Source: Bacteroidales bacterium
Lineage (GTDB): Bacteria > Bacteroidota > Bacteroidia > Bacteroidales > Prolixibacteraceae
Length of the DNA stretch: 36,082 bases
Reading direction: 5' to 3'
Assembly: GCA_015654795.1 (NCBI GenBank)
Contig: JAATGF010000093.1
Span: 1 to 36,082 of the forward strand
Both the position numbers and the translations under genes were made by a program. Below the pieces are notes generated by a model. That model searched no databases. It was given only the letters and a program-made list of their open reading frames with translations, and had not been told where the DNA came from. This document shows positions 17,501 through 25,299 of this stretch, piece by piece (position 1 is the stretch's first letter; every line of letters starts with the position of its first letter).

Positions 17501-17761
17501 TGCCGGCGCTACCTCAAATCCACCTTTGGCAGCAAGCTCCCCTGCCAGTTCTGAACGAAAATAACGGTCAACGGTTGATACAAGATGAGTCGTGCTCCCC
17601 AAACGATAGAACGCAGATTGCTCAAGACTAAATGTAACCGAATCACCAATAATTAAGGCACCCGTCAGCACTGCTGTACTAATAGCTACACCAATAGCTA
17701 CAAGCAGATTAGCTTTTAAATAATGAATAAAACTATCGAGTACGAGTTTAAAACGCGTCAT
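14516..17761 (-). CDS. FtsX-type ABC transporter permease, large two-module form
   Basis: A 1081-residue membrane protein. One N-terminal membrane helix (about 18-38, GVAISTAVLTGALIIGD) precedes a large extracytoplasmic region (about 40-485), as in MacB-fold permeases. A first FtsX bundle follows (about 490-610, LFLGLSFFLLVAALILTALL and GSLFGLVIAVIYTKL), then two further helices (about 640-690), a second extracytoplasmic region (about 745-955) and a C-terminal FtsX bundle (about 960-1070, with ILERKKEIAMMQSLGFTRKQ). The arrangement is that of YbbP-like permeases. Such systems pull or export lipids, lipoproteins or small molecules across the envelope without forming a classical channel. It overlaps its ATPase gene by 4 bases. 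The substrate cannot be read. Confidence 0.9.
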   Translation of the reverse strand: MTRFKLVLDSFIHYLKANLLVAIGVAISTAVLTGALIIGDSVTFSLEQSAFYRLGSTTHLVSTVDRYFRSELAGELAAKGGFEVAPALILEGMAVADGGEERVNKVQITGIDDRFEKIAESPVYEKLTGNEVIISVNLAERLKLKKGDSFLARIKKASLIPLNAPFVSDAETSVSFRAVVKEIADQHTLGFFNLKNSQTAPYNLFLSLSKLNDLMKFDGKANHLLISSTTLNNQQISSLLQECFTAEDAGLKVKAIPLTHEVEITSERVFIDDQIIKAFEPFKASHPVLTYFANSLEFNGKSTPYSFISTIDDINLKDNDIIVNDWIASDLNVKQGDSLTIKYYEIGPLRELIEKGTKFVVNAVVPIEGKYADKDLMPFLPGMSDAGNCRDWEAGVPIKLESIRDKDEAYWKQYKGTPKAFISLKKAHQLWANRFGNYTAIRIGESAFSDKEYRSLFSASIKPANLGVMVTPVRDNGLKAARNGVDFSQLFLGLSFFLLVAALILTALLFLLNLESRQSQMGTLLMLGFTRNQIRRLLLSEGAIVALVGSLFGLVIAVIYTKLIFVALNSLWWEVVRTSVLEIDIRTSTLITGFVISILISVLTIIYSVNRSFKRQAIELQRQQDQPQKPLTGTIKTWLMIVSLFAAVGMMGFQFLFSKQTDASLFFFSGGLLLIGLLLFADNMLRRSRHNMVAGFSIRELNRRNRSQNLGRSLTVIILFALGTFLVVSTGANRQDSFSDAGQKTSGTGGFQFFAETSIPVLYSLNDKDRRLNEGITSEFSAAQFSKMDGDDASCLNLNRVSNPAILGTDPEMLKERFSFASNNADINKDNVWEALNEPLTDGVVPAIADQTVIQWGLGLNIGDTLKYRNEQGDTLRLKLIAGLSPSVFQGYVLISNTNFLKNFPTSSGSSLFLIDVPKEKAKSAGEELQSVFRDYGWEMTSAAQRLMEFNSVTNTYLSIFLALGALGLILGTVGLAVVLARTILERKKEIAMMQSLGFTRKQVVGLLIREYITLLVWGILIGFISAVVAVLPNFLTPGSDVSFITVLLIVLAILANGVIWIIALSWLGLHRKSLIINLTT

Positions 17762-18432
17762 TGTAACTTCCCGTCTTTTAAATGATATGCCTTGTCCATT
17801 TGGGAAGCGAGCTCTGACGAATGGGTAACTACAATCAAAGAAACCCCTTCTTCGCCACTCAAATGATTCAATAATTCAGCAAGATTACCGGCATTTTGTT
17901 CGTCAAGCGCACCTGTTGGTTCATCTGCAAGAATCAGTTGCGGTTTGTTGATCAGTGCCCGCACAACAGCGGTTCGCTGACATTCGCCGCCAGAGAGTTC
18001 TGAAGGTTTTTGGTATCGCTGTTCCCATATTCCAACCTTCCGAAGCAGATGTTCGGCCCACTCTTTCTCGGCCTTTCCCACTACTTTTTTGATCGGCAAA
18101 ACAGGTAAAAGTACATTTTCCCACAACGTACATTGCGGCAACAAGTGGTGCATCTGAAAAACAAATCCAAGTTCCCGGTTGCGGAAATGGGCAAGTTCCT
18201 CCTGCGAATAGCCTGTGATCTGTTTCCCTTTGAAGAAAATCTCACCGGCATCGGGCTGATCAAGTGTTCCGATAAGATTAAGCAAGGTAGTCTTCCCCGA
18301 TCCGCTTGGGCCCGCAATGGCGATCTTTTGATTGCTACCGACCTCTAAATTAAGTCCGTCAAGTACTTTTCTAAAGTTACTCTTCGACGGATCGCCATAA
18401 CCTTTGGATATATTATTTAACCGGAGAATCAT
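17758..18432 (-). CDS. ABC transporter ATPase (LolD/YbbA-like)
   Basis: A 224-residue nucleotide-binding subunit. Walker A GPSGSGKT at 41-48, a Q-loop in FVFQMHHLLP, signature LSGGECQRT at about 144-152, Walker B LILADEPTG followed by a D-loop ALDEQN, and the H-loop in VVTHSSEL are all present, so it should hydrolyse ATP. The sequence fits the MacB/LolD/YbbA group that powers FtsX-type permeases. The 4-base overlap with the permease gene indicates coupled translation. The glycosyltransferase gene ends 38 bases upstream on the same strand. Confidence 0.96.
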   Translation of the reverse strand: MILRLNNISKGYGDPSKSNFRKVLDGLNLEVGSNQKIAIAGPSGSGKTTLLNLIGTLDQPDAGEIFFKGKQITGYSQEELAHFRNRELGFVFQMHHLLPQCTLWENVLLPVLPIKKVVGKAEKEWAEHLLRKVGIWEQRYQKPSELSGGECQRTAVVRALINKPQLILADEPTGALDEQNAGNLAELLNHLSGEEGVSLIVVTHSSELASQMDKAYHLKDGKLQ

Positions 18433-18470
18433 ATTATTGTTTGTAGAATGAATAGTGATTTGATAATCAA

Positions 18471-19757
18471 TTATTTTGATAGGCTTTCATAAACTTCCGT
18501 CATCTCTTTTACATGATCGTTTATATTGAAACTGATTTCGATACCTTTTCGGGCATCCAAGCTTAAGCTATTGAGTTTTTCCGAATCAGACAGCAATCCG
18601 GCCAACGCCTCGCATAGTGCTTCCGGCGTATTGGGTTCATAGATAATACCTCCGCCCGATAGATTGACTATTTCGGGAAACGCTCCCAAAGCAGGCTGAA
18701 TAACAGGAACTCCCGAGGCCATCGATTCGAGCAGGTACATTCCGAAGGCCTCGCCATTTCGGACAGGGACAGATATGACCGATACCTTGTTAAAGAAAGC
18801 CTGCCTCCCCTCGCCTTCAAACGCTTCCCAAAATTCAACCTGATCATCAAGTCTCTCAACTGATAATTTTTTCCTGATTCCCTTGATATATTTGGTATCT
18901 GCTCCGGTTGAACCTCCTGTGAGAACGAGCTTAACATCATCAAACCCCATTTTCTTTTTTAACTGGATAAAGGCATCGACCAATATATCAAAACCGTTTT
19001 CGTGGCACATGCGCGAGATATAACCGATGTTTCGCCCCTTGTCTTGTGTCGGAATGTAATTGTAATCAGCAGGATCAACGCCAAGGTACAAACTTTGAAT
19101 TCTTTCAGCCGGAAGGTCCATCCGTTGCTGCATTACCTTCGAGAAGAAATCACTGACCGCTATAAAATGGTCGACATCCTTCGCCTTTTCACTCATCAGT
19201 TTCCAGATCTGGTCGCGGAAAACAGGCTTCATGGCGTCGACCCAAACATCTTCATCCTGTAACGAACATACAATGGGAACGTTCAGTCTCTCTTTTATCC
19301 GGTGTGCCAAACCAAGCAGTAATGCATTCGAAATATGCACAACATCTGGTTTACAGTGCTCTGCCATCCAATCGACTAACCGCTCCAGCTCCTCCTGTTG
19401 CTTCCCGTCTTCACCCAAAAGCATCGACACCGTCATCTCTTCAAGACCTTTCGCGTTGGTCGATCCGGCCATCGAAGCAGCCATTTTAAGCAACGGTTTT
19501 GAATTGAGAAGTCCTTCCACCCATTGCGGCGCTTTGCGGAAAATGGGGTAAAGCTGTTTCAGGTAAATACTTACGGCACCATAAAATACAGGAATATCTT
19601 TGATGTCGCGTTCATCGGAGAATATGGGAAGGTACATCGGGATTTTTATCACCTGATGACCTTGTTCACGCAACGCAACAAAGTATTTGCTGTCGCGCAG
19701 GCAGTTCCCGCAGTAAAAACTGCCGCCGGAACCTGGAATAATCTGGACAATATTCAT
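18471..19757 (-). CDS. GT4-type glycosyltransferase
   Basis: A 428-residue GT-B fold enzyme. The N-terminal half begins with the NIVQIIPGSGGSFYCGN glycine-rich loop; the C-terminal half carries the GT4 nucleotide-sugar site, with LVLTGGSTGAD and the EX7E motif EAFGMYLLE followed by SMASGVPVIQP. No signal peptide or membrane helix, so it is cytoplasmic or peripheral. Donor and acceptor are not evident. Its stop is 38 bases before the ABC ATPase, suggesting one transcript and perhaps an exported glycan or glycolipid (inference). The N-terminal GNCLRD with two nearby cysteines is unusual for GT4 but may be a subfamily trait. Confidence 0.88.
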   Translation of the reverse strand: MNIVQIIPGSGGSFYCGNCLRDSKYFVALREQGHQVIKIPMYLPIFSDERDIKDIPVFYGAVSIYLKQLYPIFRKAPQWVEGLLNSKPLLKMAASMAGSTNAKGLEEMTVSMLLGEDGKQQEELERLVDWMAEHCKPDVVHISNALLLGLAHRIKERLNVPIVCSLQDEDVWVDAMKPVFRDQIWKLMSEKAKDVDHFIAVSDFFSKVMQQRMDLPAERIQSLYLGVDPADYNYIPTQDKGRNIGYISRMCHENGFDILVDAFIQLKKKMGFDDVKLVLTGGSTGADTKYIKGIRKKLSVERLDDQVEFWEAFEGEGRQAFFNKVSVISVPVRNGEAFGMYLLESMASGVPVIQPALGAFPEIVNLSGGGIIYEPNTPEALCEALAGLLSDSEKLNSLSLDARKGIEISFNINDHVKEMTEVYESLSK

Positions 19758-19853
19758 AGATGACGGATAATTTGATGGTTACATTGATTTGATGAACAAT
19801 TAATTCCGATATAAGTTGACTTCTGCTCTACATAATTAGATTCAGAACTTCTC

Positions 19854-20963
19854 CTATTTTCCAAAGCAATAAACATTTCCATCTAACGCACAGACAACCA
19901 TAAGATTCTCAATGACAGCCGGATTATGGAGAATCGAATTCCCGATTTCATATTTCCAGATCACCGATCCGTCAGAAAGCTTTAGAATGGACAAATCACC
20001 ACGCATATTAGCAATCAATACTTTATCCTTAATGATGACGGGCGATGCCTCTACGCGATTGCCACTGTTGAAGCTCCACATCAGTTTACCGCTGTTCTTA
20101 TCGAAACAATAGACAAACTTATCACGGTTGCCGGTCACGACCTTATCGCCTGACAAAGCTGCCGATGCGACAAATGGTTGTTTTAGCTCTTTGTTCTCCC
20201 AGCTCCAGACAATTTTTTGAGTTTGAATATCAACCTTCGAGAATTTTCCATCATAATCGCCGATATAGGCCATTTTATCGCTTACAGGACACGATCCGGC
20301 AACATAGGTGGCTACATTGATTTTAGACTCCGATTTGCCGCTGTTGATGTCGATAACATGCAGAAATCCGTCGCAACCTCCGAATATAGCTTTGCCATTG
20401 AAACAGGCAGCCGCTCCGTTTATAAAATTATCTGACTCGTACATCCATTTCATCTTACCCGTTTCGGCATCGACGCAGTGTAGATTATAGTCGTAACTTC
20501 CTACAATTAATGACGTCCTGGATCCTGATTTCCAAAAATTTGCCGATCCCATAATCTGGTTGTCTGTTTTATATTTCCAGATCAGCGTACCATCCGAAAG
20601 TTTGAGGGCATAAAGATTTCCATCGAGGTTACCTACATAAACCTTTCCATTCAGGATCAGCGCCGGAGCTTCGATCGAATTCTCCGTCTTGTATTTCCAA
20701 ATTAGCTTTCCCTTAAGATCGAGACAATAGACAATTCCATCGGTAGCGCCGATAACAATCTTCCCATCACCTATTACGGCAGCCGACTTAATATTATCGC
20801 CAACCTGAAAGCTCCAAAGCTTTTTTGGTTTATCAGGGAAGCTCACATTCGTGGTTCCTAACAGATCCTGGCTTCCGCGAAAGTTATTCCACGAGGTTGA
20901 GTTTTGGCCAATCGCACCCAAAGATGCAATAAAAACGAAGAAGACAAAATATAATACTCTCAT
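19854..20963 (-). CDS. Secreted PQQ-type beta-propeller repeat protein
   Basis: A 369-residue exported protein. From ATG 20963 the signal peptide is MRVLYFVFFVFIASLGAIGQ. The rest is a run of about 45-residue blades, each ending with a strand like LIWKYKT: LWSFQVGDN, IWKYKTEN, IWKYKTDN, MKWMYESDN, a blade without Trp (SKINVATY), IVWSWENKE, LMWSFNSGN and VIWKYEIGN. That makes about eight blades, the number in PQQ dehydrogenases and BamB, but the residues that bind PQQ in dehydrogenases are not recognisable. It is probably a periplasmic scaffold or binding protein. Its ATG is 5 bases after the flavoprotein stop, so the two are co-translated. Confidence 0.88.
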   Translation of the reverse strand: MRVLYFVFFVFIASLGAIGQNSTSWNNFRGSQDLLGTTNVSFPDKPKKLWSFQVGDNIKSAAVIGDGKIVIGATDGIVYCLDLKGKLIWKYKTENSIEAPALILNGKVYVGNLDGNLYALKLSDGTLIWKYKTDNQIMGSANFWKSGSRTSLIVGSYDYNLHCVDAETGKMKWMYESDNFINGAAACFNGKAIFGGCDGFLHVIDINSGKSESKINVATYVAGSCPVSDKMAYIGDYDGKFSKVDIQTQKIVWSWENKELKQPFVASAALSGDKVVTGNRDKFVYCFDKNSGKLMWSFNSGNRVEASPVIIKDKVLIANMRGDLSILKLSDGSVIWKYEIGNSILHNPAVIENLMVVCALDGNVYCFGK

Positions 20964-20968
20964 AATTA

Positions 20969-22510
20969 TTATTTTACAGACAATGCACCAGTCGGGCATG
21001 CTTTTGCCACTATTTCTGCTGTTTCTGCCAATCCGGCTTCCAGCGATTCATTGAAAGGAACTCCAACCACAACATCGAACCCACGACCAATAAATGAAAA
21101 ACCATATTTTTCCTGGTATTTCGATGTCATCCGGACACAGATTCCGCACTTGATACATTTTAAAGGTTCGTAAACAATCCGGTGAGCAAAATGCTTCGTC
21201 ATTGCTTTTCGTTCGTTTCCCGCAAACCGGCGCTGATTTGCACCATATCGCCCTGATAAATCCCTCAGTTTACAATTTTCAATATCCCTGCAGTCACAAT
21301 GCAGACAGCGCTTTGCTTCGAGAATGGCTTCCTCTCTTGTATAACCTTTTGATTTAATGTCGTCTGATAAGATTCTGTCCTGAAGAACCGATTCCTTAAG
21401 ATATTCTGAAATTTCTTCAGTGAGCAGTTTTCCAAAACGCGAATTAAATAATTGTGGCTCTCCTTTGGGCTCTTCGCCCGATAAATATTGAGCAACGGAA
21501 AAGGCAACCTCCTTACCTTGTCCAACTGAACGAACCGCAAGCCTTGAAGAACGGAGTGAATTTCCAATCGCGAAAACTCCTTTTACCGAAGTCTCGTAAC
21601 TATTTTGATCGGCTTCAATTCCTTTGGCATTTGTCGCAAAACCCCATGTCTTAATTTCGTCAACAAGCGTACCTGTTGCGACAATTACGGCATCGTATTG
21701 TCTTTGAATATCTTGAAATAATGTTGCATTAATTTCTTTTCCCCCTTCAAATACAACACCCGTATTTAAAATGGTTTTAATCTCTTTGTCTATTATGCTT
21801 AATGGTAAAACTTCAGGCTTGATCTCAGTACGAAGTAGTCCTCCGGGCAAGTTGTTTTTATCAAATAATACAGATTGATAACCATTTAGCTGTAAATAAT
21901 AAGCGGCTGCCAATCCTGCAGGTCCTGCTCCTATCACAGCCACTTTCTTTCCCGTCAGCGGAAGTGGTTCAAACGGATGAACATCATTTTCATCACCGAC
22001 AAACCGTTTCAGGAGACAAATGGAGACCGAAGCATCAACAGTCTTCCGGTGACAAGCCCCTTCGCAGGGTGCAGGACAGATTCTTCCCAAAATAGCGGGA
22101 AGTGCAATATCTTTTTTGACTAGTTTTAATGCTGCTTCAAATTTACGGGCAGCAATTAGTCTGTTCATTTGAGGAATATCCATATGTGCAGGACATGCCA
22201 CCTGACAAGGACCTTCACAATCGCCGACATGTTCGCTTAAAAGAAGTTCCAGACCAGTTTGGCGTGCTTCCTGAATCTCCTCATCGTCAGTGATTACCGA
22301 CATTCCTTCGGTGGTTGTAACAGAGCAGGATGGGAATAAGCGACCATTTGCAGCATCTTTTACAAGACACAACATACACGAGGTAAAATGCCCTAACTCT
22401 TCGTTGTAACAGAGCGCAGGAACCTTAATTCCCACCTTCTCTGAAGCCTTTAAAACTGAGGTTCCTGCTTCAACCTCAATCTCTTGACCATTAATCTTGA
22501 TATGAACCAT
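20969..22510 (-). CDS. GltD-like iron-sulfur flavoprotein lacking NAD(P)H domain
   Basis: A 513-residue cytoplasmic redox protein. Domains in order: 2Fe-2S ferredoxin (C34, C45, C48, C62); NuoG-like H94/C98/C102 segment merging with the GltD-type 4Fe-4S domain (C98, C102, C106, C145, C149, C153; RICPAPCEGAC); FAD-binding Rossmann GAGPAGL 194-200 with PGGLLR; and a C-terminal ferredoxin domain (C452, C455, C458 and C505). The second Rossmann domain expected after VIVATGT (motif GGGNTAMD in GltD) is missing: the chain goes straight to the final FAD segment GVFAIGN. It therefore probably does not use NAD(P)H directly but shuttles electrons between iron-sulfur partners and FAD. It is the first gene before the beta-propeller. 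Confidence 0.88.
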   Translation of the reverse strand: MVHIKINGQEIEVEAGTSVLKASEKVGIKVPALCYNEELGHFTSCMLCLVKDAANGRLFPSCSVTTTEGMSVITDDEEIQEARQTGLELLLSEHVGDCEGPCQVACPAHMDIPQMNRLIAARKFEAALKLVKKDIALPAILGRICPAPCEGACHRKTVDASVSICLLKRFVGDENDVHPFEPLPLTGKKVAVIGAGPAGLAAAYYLQLNGYQSVLFDKNNLPGGLLRTEIKPEVLPLSIIDKEIKTILNTGVVFEGGKEINATLFQDIQRQYDAVIVATGTLVDEIKTWGFATNAKGIEADQNSYETSVKGVFAIGNSLRSSRLAVRSVGQGKEVAFSVAQYLSGEEPKGEPQLFNSRFGKLLTEEISEYLKESVLQDRILSDDIKSKGYTREEAILEAKRCLHCDCRDIENCKLRDLSGRYGANQRRFAGNERKAMTKHFAHRIVYEPLKCIKCGICVRMTSKYQEKYGFSFIGRGFDVVVGVPFNESLEAGLAETAEIVAKACPTGALSVK

Positions 22511-22906
22511 TATTTTAAATCGGTTGTATTTTTGAATCGTACGTTAGGGGATGAAAGTAACATATTCCGGTAAAAGTTCAATGATATTGTCTGGAATATT
22601 TAAACTTTAATAATCGGGATAATAAGCCAGGTAATGCGAATCCATAGATGTCGAATTCTCTATTCTGATATGCCGGAAGCACAACTCTGCAAGATTCGCG
22701 CCCTATCTTCCCTTATTTCTACACTTATGACGTCCCCAAACACAACGTCAACCAACAAAAATGCCACAAAATTTGTATCGCGGCTCGCATTTTACCCTGA
22801 CAATTGTTTCAATTTATTAAAGAAATAGCCAAAGATATAACACTGTATTATAATGCTTTAATCATCGAGATTCCTATAGCCTTATGAAATAGACCAAAAT
22901 GTATTT
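22511..22906. other. Intergenic stretch without a supported gene
   Basis: It separates the flavoprotein gene from the end of the heme operon. A rightward 64-codon frame at 22634-22828 has no domain, no promoter and poor codon use, and I do not accept it. No hairpin with a T-run was found after hemH. Confidence 0.5.
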
Positions 22907-23917
22907 TTACCGCTTCGAAGTAATTATCTGATTTAAACCCTCAATCCAGCGATCATGATCGTTGAGGCTTTCTACCAGTTGCAGTTGTTCGCCTCCATGT
23001 TTTCTGAACAGAATGCTGTACTCTTCTTCTATCTCAACTTTTGTTTCAAGACAATCTGCTACAAAAGAGGGTGCAAAAATGAGCATTTTTTTGATCCCTG
23101 CCTTTGCTTTTTGAATCACCATCTCGTCCGTAAATGGTGACATCCAGTTTTTTGTGAGTCTTGACTGAAAAGATACTGAAAAATCATCCGCTGAAAGGCC
23201 TGTTTCGCAGGCAATTAACCTCGCAGTTTCATAGCAAGCCGCCTGATAACAAAATTGACCTTCTTCAATGGATTGTGTTTTACAAAGGCATTCTGCACAA
23301 TCTACTCCCGGATGGGTTTTGTTAATTTGGCGCAATGGTAAACCATGAAACGAGAAAATTATATGATCCCAATTTGCAACATTATATTTTGCTGCCTGCG
23401 ATGCGAAGGCCTCAATAAATTCGGGATGATTGTGAAAATGATTGATAAATTGAAGTTCAGGGATCACATTCCAATGACTGATTTTCGACAAAACAAACTC
23501 AAAGACCGATCCTGTTGTTGCTGAAGCATATTGTGGAAAAAGCGGAAGAATAATTATCTTATTATAGTTCTGATTTTCAATAAGTTTTAGGATATTTTCA
23601 AGCGAAGGATTACCATAGCGCATGGCATTGTAGATTTGGTAATTATCCCCTGTTCGCAGCTGAAGTTTAGCGGTTACACTTTGGGAATAGTATAAAAGAG
23701 GAGATCCTTTATCACTCCACAATTGCTTATACAGCTTTGCTGATCTGGGTGCTCTGAACGGGACAATAATCAAATTCACAAGTACTTTCTGAAGCAGCCA
23801 CGGAAGATCGATCACGCGTCTGTCGTTCAGAAATTGAAATAAATATCGTCTTACATCAGCCACTGCCGGCGAATCGGGTGTTCCAACATTTACAAGAATA
23901 ACAGCTGTCTTCCCCAT
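22907..23917 (-). CDS. hemH: Ferrochelatase
   Basis: Inserts Fe(II) into protoporphyrin IX or, in the alternative pathway, into coproporphyrin III. It has 336 residues, within the family range. The start VILVNVGTPDSP, the PLFPQYASATTGSV segment and SFHGLP with the catalytic H191 are diagnostic, as is E291 in ADCLETKVEIEEEY. The insertion after H191 is rich in Cys (C207, C210, C212, C223, C228; CAECLC and FCYQAAC), which might bind a metal or 2Fe-2S centre. It is the last gene of a tight hemN-hemG-hemH run, 3 bases after hemG. The Feo operon in the same window would supply its metal. Confidence 0.97.
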   Translation of the reverse strand: MGKTAVILVNVGTPDSPAVADVRRYLFQFLNDRRVIDLPWLLQKVLVNLIIVPFRAPRSAKLYKQLWSDKGSPLLYYSQSVTAKLQLRTGDNYQIYNAMRYGNPSLENILKLIENQNYNKIIILPLFPQYASATTGSVFEFVLSKISHWNVIPELQFINHFHNHPEFIEAFASQAAKYNVANWDHIIFSFHGLPLRQINKTHPGVDCAECLCKTQSIEEGQFCYQAACYETARLIACETGLSADDFSVSFQSRLTKNWMSPFTDEMVIQKAKAGIKKMLIFAPSFVADCLETKVEIEEEYSILFRKHGGEQLQLVESLNDHDRWIEGLNQIITSKR

Positions 23918-23920
23918 TTT

Positions 23921-25297
23921 CTATTTGTTAATAATTTCTTCAGCTATGGCACGTCCCTGTTTTATCCGGTCTCCCATACCGATTCCATCGCGGATATTTC
24001 CGGCAAGAATCAATCCGGGATAATTCTTCTGTACAAAACTAATTGCCTCTAAACGTTGTTCAGAAGTTTTGGTGTATTGTGGAATCGCATACTGATACCT
24101 GAAAATTTTAAGTACATCAGCTTTTATTCCCTTAACGTTCAGCATCTCTCCTATTTCCTCTTCAACAAGCAGTTGAATCTCTTCATCCTTCAGCGAATAA
24201 AATTCGTCGTGTTTGATACCACCCAGAAAAACAGAAAGCAACGCACCACCTATGGGAGCCCTGTTTTCGAAGAAGGAGGAGGGAAAAAGTACACCAAGTA
24301 TGCGGCGTTTCTCCTTCGATGGAACTAATCCACCAAATGCATTAACAGATATCCCTTTCCATTGCCGGTAGCCGAGAGCAACCTGAATAACTTTAGCATA
24401 TTCTAACTGCTTGATCGCCTGTATTTTCTCTTGTCCGATAAATGGAAATAAAGAATCGATCTCTTTTCCGCCTGCTGTTGAAATGATTTTCTCGGAGGTA
24501 AGACTAACAGGTATGTTACCCATTAAGAAGGCTGTATTAAATATCTTATTATCATTGCTTACCGCGACATCCTTGCAATTAAGCAGAATATTTTCGGTGC
24601 CGATACTTTTCACAAGTGAATCGATAAGGTTTTGAAGCCCTCCTTTTGCAGAGAACACCTCACGCGTTGCTTTTTTCGACCGTTCTTCTTTTGGTTCTGA
24701 TTTCTTTTTTATTGACCCCCCAATGAAACTGCCGTAAGTTTGTTCGAGTTTATAAAGTTTCGGCAAAGCAAAACGGGTCACTAATTTGGCCGGATCTCCG
24801 GCATAGATACCTGAAATAAAAGGATCTATGGCATAATTGAGATAACTTTTGCCCATTCTTCGCACTACGAGTTCTGCAATACTTTCGTCCGGATTCGTTC
24901 CTTTCTTTCGAAACGGTTCACCTAAAATACGAAATTTATCACCAAACGAAAAAAGAGGAGTATTAATTGCCGAAAAAAGACCGGAAGGCAAAGCATGCCA
25001 CGCTCCTTCTTTCCAGATTAATCTCTTTTTTGCTTCAGGATTTGCAATATCAATCGTGCAATCAGCCTTAAGGTCTTCGAAAAGCTCTACGATCTCCGGA
25101 TGGGAGACCACACCCGTGTTGGGTCCTGCTTCTATAGTAAAACCCTGTTCTTTAATTGTTTGCATTACACCACCCGGACGGTTGTTTCTTTCAACGATCT
25201 TGACGCTGATCCCGCTTTTCAAAAGGTAGTGAGCCGTGACCAGGCCTGTCAGTCCGGCGCCAATTATAACAACATTTGTCTTAAGATGAGGCTCCAT
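23921..25297 (-). CDS. hemG: Protoporphyrinogen/coproporphyrinogen oxidase, FAD type
   Basis: A 458-residue FAD enzyme of the HemY/PPOX group, oxidising protoporphyrinogen IX or coproporphyrinogen III. The dinucleotide motif GAGLTGL begins at 13, followed by ERNNRPGGVMQT and GPNTGV, typical of the family. The middle part has the substrate-domain segments ISGIYAGDPAKL and FSAKGGLQNLIDSL, and the end carries LAGNIRDGIGMGDRI, the final FAD-binding segment. The symbol hemY (or cgoX for the coproporphyrin route) is equally defensible; the substrate cannot be decided from sequence by eye. It uses oxygen in most members, which is odd beside an oxygen-independent HemN. Two bases separate it from hemN. 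Confidence 0.93.
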   Translation of the reverse strand: MEPHLKTNVVIIGAGLTGLVTAHYLLKSGISVKIVERNNRPGGVMQTIKEQGFTIEAGPNTGVVSHPEIVELFEDLKADCTIDIANPEAKKRLIWKEGAWHALPSGLFSAINTPLFSFGDKFRILGEPFRKKGTNPDESIAELVVRRMGKSYLNYAIDPFISGIYAGDPAKLVTRFALPKLYKLEQTYGSFIGGSIKKKSEPKEERSKKATREVFSAKGGLQNLIDSLVKSIGTENILLNCKDVAVSNDNKIFNTAFLMGNIPVSLTSEKIISTAGGKEIDSLFPFIGQEKIQAIKQLEYAKVIQVALGYRQWKGISVNAFGGLVPSKEKRRILGVLFPSSFFENRAPIGGALLSVFLGGIKHDEFYSLKDEEIQLLVEEEIGEMLNVKGIKADVLKIFRYQYAIPQYTKTSEQRLEAISFVQKNYPGLILAGNIRDGIGMGDRIKQGRAIAEEIINK

Positions 25298-25299
25298 AT

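Noticed and set aside
22634-22828. 64-codon rightward frame between the flavoprotein gene and hemH
   Set aside because: No promoter boxes, no domain, and no partner; likely chance.
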